Shown here: in pieces, positions 43,299 to 51,700 of the stretch | How the letters are laid out: every line of letters starts with the position of its first letter | Position numbering within the stretch: position 1 is the first letter of the stretch | Origin: Terriglobia bacterium | Lineage (GTDB): Bacteria > Acidobacteriota > Terriglobia > JAJPHL01 | Length of the DNA stretch: 64,000 bases | Reading direction: 5' to 3' | Assembly (NCBI GenBank): GCA_021325275.1 | Contig: JAJPHL010000071.1 | Span: 62,001 to 126,000 of the forward strand | Translations under genes and position numbers: made by a program | Notes under the pieces: model-generated | Told to the model about the DNA's origin: nothing | Database searches by the model: none | What the model saw: only the letters and a program-made list of their open reading frames with translations

Positions 43299-44700
43299 CG
43301 CCGGCCAGCAGCGCACGCACCAGCCACTTGCCCACGCGTCCCGCGCCGTTCGCCGTGGGATGCGTAAAGTCGCCGCCGACGAGTCGCGGCTTGCCGTGAT
43401 ACCAGCGCGCCATGGTTCCTTCACCGCCCATCGCTTCATACGTGTTGAAGAACGCACAATGATTGTCTTGTGCCACGCGCTGTTGCGCCGCGACAAGCTT
43501 GGGAATGGCCGGCATCGTGATGATTTCGCCTTGGTCCGAGCGCGTGCCGCGATCCATCGGGGCCATGATCAGAATCGCTGCCTGCGGCAGCGCGCCACGA
43601 ATGCTCTCGATGATCTTGCGGTAATCTCCCTCGTACTGCGCCGTGGGAAGATAACCGTAGCCGCTTTCGTTGGTGCCCAATCCCAAAATCACCAAGTGCG
43701 GACGACGCAGGCGCAGACTCTCCGACCATTCATCGAGATTTGGCAGCGTCATCCAATGAATCGACGCGCCCACCGAGCCGAGGCTGTCGTAGATCACGCC
43801 CGGTTGCTCGCGTTCCATCGCCACGCCGAACAGCGTCACGTCGCCGTCGCCTTTGGGACGCAGCGTGACTTCATGCGGCGTGTCGTCCACTTCGATCGCG
43901 TCCATCTTCAACTCGCGCGCCGCCGACGCGGTGGAGATTTCCTTTTTCATGTCACCGTCCACGAGCACTTGAAGCGATCCGCCCGCGGGCTTCGCTTGAT
44001 AGTGAACTTCCAGGCGTGAAAAGCGCAGGCGATTCTTGCGCCATCCGGTGAACGTAGAGTATGCGTCGCGCGACGATGCGGAAAACGCGATACCCTGCAA
44101 TCCGTAGTCGCCCTTGTTGCCCGGCGATTGCAAAAGCGGCGAGAGATTTTTCCAACCCTTCGACTTCAGCGTGATGCCGTCGTGCAAATAAAACTCCCAC
44201 GGACGTCCGGCGAGATGCCATCCGGGTCCCGCGTCGCCGAATTGTTTTTGCAACCGGTCGCGCGCCTCGCTGCTGATGAGATCGGCGGCCAGCGGACTAT
44301 CGCCGATGTGCAAGATGCGCGTAATGGAGTGCGGATCGGCGTCGGTGCGATTGGAGCGCGTGCTTTCGAGCGCCGCGTAAAACGGCGCGAGCGCGTCGGC
44401 GTTTTCGATGGGCACGGGCGCCGGTTCGCCGATTTCCTCGCCGGTGTAGTCGTCGTCGAATTTCGGCGGTGGCGCGACGGGCGCAGCAGGCTTGTTGGCC
44501 GCGACGACGGGCACAGGCGTTGGTTTGATCCGTGGCGGGAACATGCGCGAGAGCATGTCGTCGCTCCATGGGGCGATGAATGCTTGCCGCAAGCGATCGG
44601 CGTTTACGAAACGGAATCGCTCGAGCGACGAAACAAAGTAGGGAACCGCGCAAGCCAGCGCGAAGATTGCGATTGTCATAAGCGGCTTGCGCGTTTTCAT
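43114..44700 (-). CDS. Membrane-anchored SGNH/GDSL hydrolase 3, with antisense-overlapping tail
   Basis: 528 residues. An N-terminal membrane anchor (about 8-24) and a Pro-rich spacer to about 80 precede the SGNH domain. Block I is HIGDSPLAAD (S135), block III LGLGTNESGYG, and block V GGDFTHPT holds the Asp-His pair, so the triad is intact. A beta-rich insertion sits between blocks I and III, as in the two sister genes. The domain should end near 43290, but the frame continues about 58 residues into the opposite-strand KASIII gene as a Pro/Arg-rich tail. It ends an operon with MBOAT and two other SGNH genes; presumably an acyl esterase or transferase on an extracytoplasmic polymer. Confidence 0.87.
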   Translation of the reverse strand: MKTRKPLMTIAIFALACAVPYFVSSLERFRFVNADRLRQAFIAPWSDDMLSRMFPPRIKPTPVPVVAANKPAAPVAPPPKFDDDYTGEEIGEPAPVPIENADALAPFYAALESTRSNRTDADPHSITRILHIGDSPLAADLISSEARDRLQKQFGDAGPGWHLAGRPWEFYLHDGITLKSKGWKNLSPLLQSPGNKGDYGLQGIAFSASSRDAYSTFTGWRKNRLRFSRLEVHYQAKPAGGSLQVLVDGDMKKEISTASAARELKMDAIEVDDTPHEVTLRPKGDGDVTLFGVAMEREQPGVIYDSLGSVGASIHWMTLPNLDEWSESLRLRRPHLVILGLGTNESGYGYLPTAQYEGDYRKIIESIRGALPQAAILIMAPMDRGTRSDQGEIITMPAIPKLVAAQQRVAQDNHCAFFNTYEAMGGEGTMARWYHGKPRLVGGDFTHPTANGAGRVGKWLVRALLAGANPAPAEASTPNSSRSQMQPSPPAPKETMILGELQRPRLARKPQKCCRSGLHSHKRVRVGS

Positions 44701-44710
44701 GTTGGCGGGT

Positions 44711-46087
44711 TCAGAATCTTTGGTAAATGAACGGCGACACCTGTGCGCCGCCGATCCAACGCACGACCATCGCGCAAAGCACCAGCAGCATGGCTTGCGC
44801 CACAGCCGGCTGCATCACGAAGGCACAACGCACCCGCGTGAGCCAGTTGTCCGGCGCAAACTGCAACACGATCGCCGCCAAAGTCGCGGCGATCACCGGC
44901 AGCGAAATGTTTGCCGCGCCCGTCGAGAGGTCGCCGAGCTTGCCGAGCACGTCGCGAGCCTGCGCAAGAGTGTCGCAGCGGAAGAAAATCCACGCGAATA
45001 CGACAAAGTGAAACGTCACGAACGTCCCAGCGATCACGCGCCAGCGTGCCGGCGTGCGTCCCGCGGGCCAAAGCGCCGAGAACCCACGATGAATCGCTTG
45101 ACCCGCACCGTGCAAGCATCCCCAAATCACAAAGGTCCACGACGCGCCGTGCCACAGTCCCGCGAGCGCGAACGTCACGATCACGTTCACGTAGCGCATC
45201 GCCGGAACGCGTTTCCCGGGCAGCGAGAAATAAAGATAATCCTGAAGCCACGTGGAGAGGCTGATGTGCCAACGCTTCCAAAACTCCGCGAGATCGGACG
45301 CGCGGTACGGCGATTTGAAATTGTCCTTCAGACGAATGCCGAGCAGCAGCGCCGAGCCGATGGCGATGTCCGAGTAACCGGAGAAATCGCAATAGATTTG
45401 CGCGGCGTAGGCGTAAACGCCGGTGAGCACTTCGGCGGACGAAAAAAACAACGGCTGATCGAAGACGCGGTTGACGATCGATTCCGCGAGGTAATCGGCG
45501 ATCACGCACTTCTTCACGAATCCCAGCGCGATCAGGAAAAACCCTTCCGCCATGAGGTCGGGATCGATGGATTGCGCCTGCCGGCGCAGTTGCGGAAAGA
45601 GTGTTTCGGCGCGCGTGATCGGTCCTGCCAGCAGCGTGGGGAAGAACGAGACGAACGCCAGATACTCGACGAAGGAATGCGTGGCGGCTTGGTTGCGCTG
45701 ATAAACGTCGAGCACGTAGCTCAACGATTGGAACGTGTAGAACGATATTCCCGCCATCATCACGATGCGGAAGGGCAGGGAATGGACACCGAAGAATCCC
45801 AGGTACTTGAAGAACGCCAGGATTCCGAGGTCGACCGCGAGCGAAACGCCCACGAGCAACCGTCGGCGCGGAAGATCAAAAGTATATTCCAGCGCGATGG
45901 CTACGAGAAAGTCCGTGGCCGCCGTGATCAGCAGGGGAATGCAGTAAAGCACATTCCATGTCCCGTAGAAAACCAGGCTCAGCAGAACCAACACCCCCGC
46001 GACACGGCGTCCCGTTGCCGCGAACGCCCAGTAGAGCACCGCCGCCGCAGCTAGAAAGACGAGATACGACGTTTCGCTGAGAGACAT
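44711..46087 (-). CDS. MBOAT-family O-acyltransferase (AlgI-like)
   Basis: 458 residues with about ten membrane segments. AlgI-type marks are ISFYTFQSLSYVLDVY (114-129), FPTLLAGPITR (149-159), IYCDFSGYSDIAIGSA (231-246), KRWHISLSTW (271-280) and the catalytic His313 in GLWHGASWTF. MBOAT proteins of this type move an acetyl or acyl group from a cytoplasmic donor across the membrane to an SGNH-like protein that puts it on a polysaccharide or protein. Spacing to the flanking SGNH genes is 6 and 10 bases, so the operon is tight. Confidence 0.93.
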   Translation of the reverse strand: MSLSETSYLVFLAAAAVLYWAFAATGRRVAGVLVLLSLVFYGTWNVLYCIPLLITAATDFLVAIALEYTFDLPRRRLLVGVSLAVDLGILAFFKYLGFFGVHSLPFRIVMMAGISFYTFQSLSYVLDVYQRNQAATHSFVEYLAFVSFFPTLLAGPITRAETLFPQLRRQAQSIDPDLMAEGFFLIALGFVKKCVIADYLAESIVNRVFDQPLFFSSAEVLTGVYAYAAQIYCDFSGYSDIAIGSALLLGIRLKDNFKSPYRASDLAEFWKRWHISLSTWLQDYLYFSLPGKRVPAMRYVNVIVTFALAGLWHGASWTFVIWGCLHGAGQAIHRGFSALWPAGRTPARWRVIAGTFVTFHFVVFAWIFFRCDTLAQARDVLGKLGDLSTGAANISLPVIAATLAAIVLQFAPDNWLTRVRCAFVMQPAVAQAMLLVLCAMVVRWIGGAQVSPFIYQRF

Positions 46088-46093
46088 GGCGGC

Positions 46094-47470
46094 TTAGGGG
46101 GTTCCTGCAGGAACTTCGGCGGGCATCAGCGCGCCCGCGAGCATTTTCGCGAGCATCTGATAACCGGAATCGGTGAGGTGAACGAGATCCGTTTGCGCCA
46201 GCGACGATTTCCGCCAACGCAAGAGTGCCCCGAAGCCGCCCATGGCCGCGCGCGCATCCCAAAAGGCGCAGCCGGTTTCGCGCGCCGCCGCCGCCAGCGC
46301 GTCGATGGTCATGTCGGAACGTTCGTGGAAGTAGTCGCGCGTTTTAGTAGTGCGGCCGGGGCGGTCGATCGGTCCGGTAACGAGCACCGCCGCGCCCGGG
46401 GCTTCTTCGCGAAGCGCCTTCAACAGGCGGATGCATCGTTCCTGGTAGGCCGGCTTCGAGAAGTCGCGCGCGCCCATGTCGTTCGTGCCATAGCTCACGA
46501 TGATCAGCGTGGGATTCAGGCGCGCCAGCAAGTCTTGGCGAAGTTGCGCCGGGATGTCGTCGAGTTCCGCGAAGGTCACGCCGTTGATGCCGAAGGAATC
46601 GTAGATCACGCCAGGGCCGCTGCCGCCGCGCGGATCCTGCCCTCGTAAATCCAGGCCGACCACCGTCGGTCCCGCCGCGCCGTCGCAGCCCGCCACGGCG
46701 ATGGTGTGTGTAGCCAACGGCAGCGGATCGCGATTGCGCATAAGAAGTAGTGATCCATACTGACGTGCCTCGAGCGATTCGCGTTCCAACTCGACGTTTT
46801 CTTTTTGTCCGGCGTCATCTTCCACGTTAACTTCGGCGCACGCCGTCTCACCCGGTCGCGCTGCCAACTCGAGCTCGAAGCTCGAGAAGCGCGCCGTGGC
46901 TGTGGCGGCCGGGGCTTCGGCGTGACCAACCAGCGCCGCGCCGGGCAATCCGAGGAGTCCGTCCGACGGCGGTTTGCGCAGCGTCACGCCTTGCCAACTT
47001 CTTGCCGGCGCGTGAATCGCCACGCCGGCGCGCCGGTATCCCCGGAAAACCGAGCCCGGCAGCACGAGTCCGGGGCCGGCGTCGCCGAAGCGGTCTTGGA
47101 AGGCGGTGCGCAGGTAGCGTGTCCAGATGTCCGCGGCGACATGGGAGTCGCCGAAATGGACAATGCGGACCGGCGCGGTTTTGTCAGCCAGCGCCTTGTA
47201 AAACGGCGCGAGCGAGTCGTCGCGATTCGCAATTTCCACGGCGACCGGTTCGGGCGGCGGCAGCGGCTTCACGGGAGTCCGCCTGACGGAGCGGCGATGG
47301 GCGGTGGTTTTGGTATTGGTGGACTTGGCGTTCTTAGCTGAGGCCGCCGGTTTCTTGGCCGGCGTCTTCTTGGTCGTCCGGTGAGCCGCAGGCTTCTTGG
47401 CGGCGGGCTTTTTCGGTGCGCTTTGCGCGCTTACAACCGTTGCGAAGGCCAGAATCACACCGAGAAGCAA
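46094..47470 (-). CDS. Exported SGNH/GDSL hydrolase 2 with Lys/Ala/Pro-rich linker
   Basis: 458 residues from a TTG (47470), or a GTG at 47458, just after the stop of the preceding gene. A signal peptide (ending VVSAQ) leads to a Lys/Ala/Pro-rich stretch of about 50 residues (repeated KKPAA units, possibly cell-wall-binding). SGNH block I is VHFGDSHVAADIW, block III IIVSYGTNDMG, and block V QTDLVHLTDSG with Asp and His. The same beta insertion lies between blocks I and III as in the other two. Triad intact. Its function follows from the MBOAT partner. Confidence 0.9.
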   Translation of the reverse strand: MLLGVILAFATVVSAQSAPKKPAAKKPAAHRTTKKTPAKKPAASAKNAKSTNTKTTAHRRSVRRTPVKPLPPPEPVAVEIANRDDSLAPFYKALADKTAPVRIVHFGDSHVAADIWTRYLRTAFQDRFGDAGPGLVLPGSVFRGYRRAGVAIHAPARSWQGVTLRKPPSDGLLGLPGAALVGHAEAPAATATARFSSFELELAARPGETACAEVNVEDDAGQKENVELERESLEARQYGSLLLMRNRDPLPLATHTIAVAGCDGAAGPTVVGLDLRGQDPRGGSGPGVIYDSFGINGVTFAELDDIPAQLRQDLLARLNPTLIIVSYGTNDMGARDFSKPAYQERCIRLLKALREEAPGAAVLVTGPIDRPGRTTKTRDYFHERSDMTIDALAAAARETGCAFWDARAAMGGFGALLRWRKSSLAQTDLVHLTDSGYQMLAKMLAGALMPAEVPAGTP

Positions 47471-47474
47471 GGGA

Positions 47475-48695
47475 TTAGTTCCTTACTTCCGTGCCGCCTT
47501 GGTCGAGCAAGCGGCGGATCGTGGCAGGATCGTTGGTAAGAGTGACGCGGCCGTCGGGCGTGCGAATGCGAAACGTTTTCTGACTCACGTCGATGACCAT
47601 CGCTGGCCCGGCAGACGCCGCGCCCGGCACGGCGGCGGCAATGTACGCGGCGAGCCGCTGGTATCCGAGCGGCGTGAAGTGCGTGCGATCGGGTTGCGCG
47701 AGCGGTGGGTCGGCAGCGGCCCATCGCGCCGCCGTCCCCGGTCCTCCCATGGCCGCTTCGAGATTGAGGAATCCAACGCCTTTGGCGCGGGCCGCCGCTT
47801 CGATGCTGCGGATCACGCCGGCGAGCGTCGGCAGCGTGCCCCAGCCGCCCGTATTGCCGCGATCGGGCGGCCCGACCAACAGCACGGCCGCGCCGGGCGC
47901 CGCGCGATAAATGCGGTCGACAATTTCGCCCAGCCGCGCGGCGTTGGCCGTTTCGTCCACGCCCGCGCCGCTCGATTCGTTTGTACCGTACGCCAGAATC
48001 ACGACGTTGGCCTGCTCCCACTCGAGTTGAGATTCAAACGCCGCTTCGTTGATGTGCAGCAAATTCTCGGCGCGCGCACCGACCACGCCCAGCGGACTGT
48101 AGACCACGCCGGGCGTGTCGTTTTCAAGATGCAAGCTCAGTAGGCGGACCGCGCCGCCGAGCGTTTGGATCGTCAGTCGCTGCGCGTCGCGTCGCGGCAA
48201 GCGAATATTATGCGGCGCGGCTTGCGGCCACGCGCCGTTCAGGTCCATGTCGCCGAGCGGAGCGCCGTTCGAGTAGAAACGTACACGGCCGCCGCCAGGC
48301 TGCTTCAAGAAAAATGCGCGAACGGTGGTGAAATCGCCCGAGACCTCGATGGTTTCTCCGGCGCGCGACGTTTCAAGCAACATCCCGGGGAGTCCCAGAA
48401 ATTCGTCGTGCGAATTGGGCGCAGGCCGCGTTTGAATCGTCCAGCCCTTCGAGCATTTCGATCCGCGCGCCGCGCACGGAAGAAACGATCCGAAGCCGCC
48501 GTCGCCGAGCGTTTCTTGGAAATGCTGGCGCAACGCGATTTGCAGGGAATCGGCGGCCGTATGAGAGTCACCGAATTGCACAATGCGCAGTTTGCCATCC
48601 GCGCCGCGTTCGGTGTGCGCGGGTGTGGCCGCTTCGAATCCGGCAAGTCCTGCGGCGGATGCCAGTGCGAGCAGCAGCGTAGCGAAAACAGCCAT
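47475..48695 (-). CDS. Exported SGNH/GDSL hydrolase 1, first gene of the acylation operon
   Basis: 406 residues. A signal peptide (MAVFATLLLALASAAGLAG) is followed by block I VQFGDSHTAADSL, block III VILAYGTNESSG and block V QPDRTHFTPLGY, so the catalytic Ser, Asn, Asp and His are all present. A C-terminal strand-rich tail (VIDVSQKTFRIRTPDG) is extra. It begins the four-gene operon, 4 bases before the second SGNH gene. A TACAAT -10 lies 7 bases before its ATG. Upstream, 81 bases separate it from the end of the giant surface-protein gene on the same strand. Confidence 0.9.
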   Translation of the reverse strand: MAVFATLLLALASAAGLAGFEAATPAHTERGADGKLRIVQFGDSHTAADSLQIALRQHFQETLGDGGFGSFLPCAARGSKCSKGWTIQTRPAPNSHDEFLGLPGMLLETSRAGETIEVSGDFTTVRAFFLKQPGGGRVRFYSNGAPLGDMDLNGAWPQAAPHNIRLPRRDAQRLTIQTLGGAVRLLSLHLENDTPGVVYSPLGVVGARAENLLHINEAAFESQLEWEQANVVILAYGTNESSGAGVDETANAARLGEIVDRIYRAAPGAAVLLVGPPDRGNTGGWGTLPTLAGVIRSIEAAARAKGVGFLNLEAAMGGPGTAARWAAADPPLAQPDRTHFTPLGYQRLAAYIAAAVPGAASAGPAMVIDVSQKTFRIRTPDGRVTLTNDPATIRRLLDQGGTEVRN

Positions 48696-48702
48696 TCTTT
48701 CA

Positions 48703-48708
48703 ATTGTA
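48703..48708 (-). promoter_or_regulatory. Putative leaderless -10 of the SGNH-MBOAT operon
   Basis: The minus strand reads TACAAT with 7 bases to the ATG. The 13-base context is identical to that before the exported-protein gene at 39181, which may reflect a shared promoter type or regulator. Confidence 0.45.
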
Positions 48709-48776
48709 TCGCGGGTCGGCGGATTCCAGACGCCGCGCGTGCCGAAGTAGTCTCGTAGGTTGGACTGGAGGATGCG

Positions 48777-51700
48777 TTAACGCACCCGCACGGCGCCGCC
48801 GACGATTCGCACTTCCTCGCCGCCCAGGTCGTTGGCGGAAACGCCCAGCAGCGCGCCGCGATCCAAGCCGTCCACCGAGCCGAGCAACAGACGTTGGCCA
48901 CTCGACAACGTAATGTCGTTCGACGTGCCATTCGACTTCCCACTCAACCACGCCAGCGCGATTTTTCCGGGTTGTCCCACATCCACGATGCTGGCGGGAG
49001 TCTCGCCGGGCGTGAAATTGGCTTGCTGCCCTTCCGGCAATCGGAACGACACCGCCAGGCCCTTCAGATTCAAGTCGCGGTGCGCCACCAAGTAAATGGC
49101 ATTGCCTTGCACTTCGATACTTCCGTCAGCAGCGCCCTCCACTGGTGGACGCCGGCTCTCCGCTTCGATTTGCGAACACGTCAAACCGCGCGGTGCGCGC
49201 TGCGGACGCGACGCGTCGAGCACGGTGACGCGGCGCAGCGTTTCGATCAAGTCCAGAGTATTGAGGCGGCCGTCGCCGCCGCGCTGCATCGTTGTGTCGA
49301 CGGGAGAGGCATCCATGGCGTCGAAACGATCGCTGCACGTCGCGGGAGTGGAAATATTGGTGACCGCCCGCAGCACATCGATCAAATCAAGCGTGTTGAG
49401 CAACCCGTCCCCGAACGATCCGGCCGTATCGGCGGTGTGCGGATAACTGTCACCGACCAAGTAGCCGACCACCAGCGTGACCGTGGCGTCCGCGCCGGCC
49501 GAGAGTGGAACCGCCGTGCCGCTTTGCGCCGCGTCGGCTGCCGTTATGTGCACGTTATAGGTTTGTCCAACCGTCGCGGCCGGCGGGATCACTACCTGAA
49601 TCACGCCGATGGCAACCTGGCCGGTGAGCGATGCGGTGAACGATCCGTAAAATACTCCCACGTTGGCGTTCGTGGCGGTGATTGTGGGCGAACCGCTCGC
49701 AACGGGAAGCGCGGCGTCCGATCGAAACGCCGTGCTGGCAGCAATGGCGGGGGCCATGTTCACCGGCGTCAATTGCACGCCGAAGCTCAATGCGCCGACC
49801 GTTGCTCCGCTGTTCAAATTCAGCACCACCGGAATTGCCGCCGGCGCGCCGGGCGATCCGTTGACCGACTGCGCCGTCAACGTTCCTTGGACCGAACTTC
49901 CCACCGTGAAAGTGATGGGCGAAGATGTGCCGCCGCCCGGCGCCGGAGTAAACACCGTGACGGCCACGGGGCCGGCCGCGGCAATGTCGGCGGCGTTGAT
50001 GGTCGCGGAAAGTTGTTGCGGGCTGCCGAAAGTAGTGACTCGCGCGCTGCCGCCCCATTGCACGACGGAGTTAGGTGCGAAGTTACTGCCGTAAACTCTC
50101 AACGTGAAGGCCGCCGAACCAGCGGCGATCGTCGACGGCGAAACGAGATTGATCGTGGGCGGCAGGTTCGTCTGCGTAACGGTGATCGCGTTCGATTTGC
50201 CGGTGATGCTGCTCGTGACCGTATCGGTGGCCGTGATCGTCTGCGATCCGCTGCTCCTCAGGGTCACGGGGAATATTCCGGCGCCACTGCTCAGCGTGGA
50301 ATTGGACACAAGCGTTGCCGACGCGTCCGACGAAGTGAAATGCACGGTGCCGGTGTAGCTCGTCACCGTGTTTCCGAATGGATCGACCGCCGTCACCGTG
50401 ATGTTGAATGCCACGCCGGCCGCCGCCGTCGACGGCGCGGTCACTTGTAAATTCGCAAAGGATGCCGCACTGACTGCGATCGAGCTCGATGTACCCGTGA
50501 TCGCGCTCGTGACGGTATCGTTGGCGCCGACGGTCTGGAGGCCGGCGGTCTTCAGTATGACGGAGAACGTTCCCACGCCGTTTGTGAGCGTCGAGTTGCC
50601 CGGCAGCGACGCCGCGCCGTCGGATGACGTGAAGTGCACCGTGCCGGTGTAATTCGCCGCCGTGTTGCCGAATTGATCGAAGGCCGCGACGGTGATGTTG
50701 AACGGCGTGCCGGCCGTGGCCGTCGATACCGCGCTCACCTGCAAGTGCACGCCGGATGCAGCGCTAACGGCGATCGTGCTCGATGTGCCGGTGATCAAGC
50801 CGCTGACCGTGTCGCCCGCGGTAATGGTCCTCGATCCGCTGGTGTTCAGTGTGACGGAGAACGTTCCCACGCCGTGGCTGAGCGTCGAGTTGCTTGGCAG
50901 TGACGCCGCGCCGTCCGTCGATGTGAAATGCACCGTGCCGGTGTAGCCGATGGCCGTGTTGTTGAACTGATCGAGCGCCGTGACCGTCACGCTAAACGCC
51001 GCGCCGGCCGTTGCGATCGCCGGTGTGCTCAGCGAGAAGTGCGTCGCCGCCCCGGCGTTCACCGCGACTGCACTTGATGTGCCGGTAATCGACGATGTGA
51101 CCGTGTCGGTCGCCGTGATCGTTTGCGATCCAGCGAACTTCAGTGTGACCGGGAAGGTTCCCGCGCCGCTATTCAGCGTGGAATTGCTTGGCAGAGTGGC
51201 CGCAACGTCGGACGACGTGAAGCGCACCGTGCCCGTGTAGCTAGTCGCGACGTTGTTGAATGCATCGAGGGCCGTGACCGTGACGTTGAACGCCGTGCCG
51301 GGACTTGCCGTCGACGGCGCGGTTACCTGCAAGCGCCCGGCGGCTCCGGCACTGACCGTGATCGTATTCGATGTTCCCGTGATCGTGCTCGTCACGGTGT
51401 CGGTCGCTGTGACGGTTTGCGTGCCGCTGGCGTCGAATGTCACGCCGTTCGAAAAAGTATGCACGCCGTTGTCGCTCACCTGGAACGTGTAATTGCCGGG
51501 GACCGTGCCGAGGAGAATGGGCTCGGACTTCGTGAAGCGCACCGTGCCGCGATATCCGGTCGCGACATTGTTGAATGTATCGAGCGCCGTTACGGTGATG
51601 CTGACGGCCGCGCCTGCCGTTGCGGCCGCCGGCCCGGTCACAGTGAGGTGCGTGGCCGTGCCCGCCACCACTAAGATCGAGCTCGACGCGCCGGTGATCG

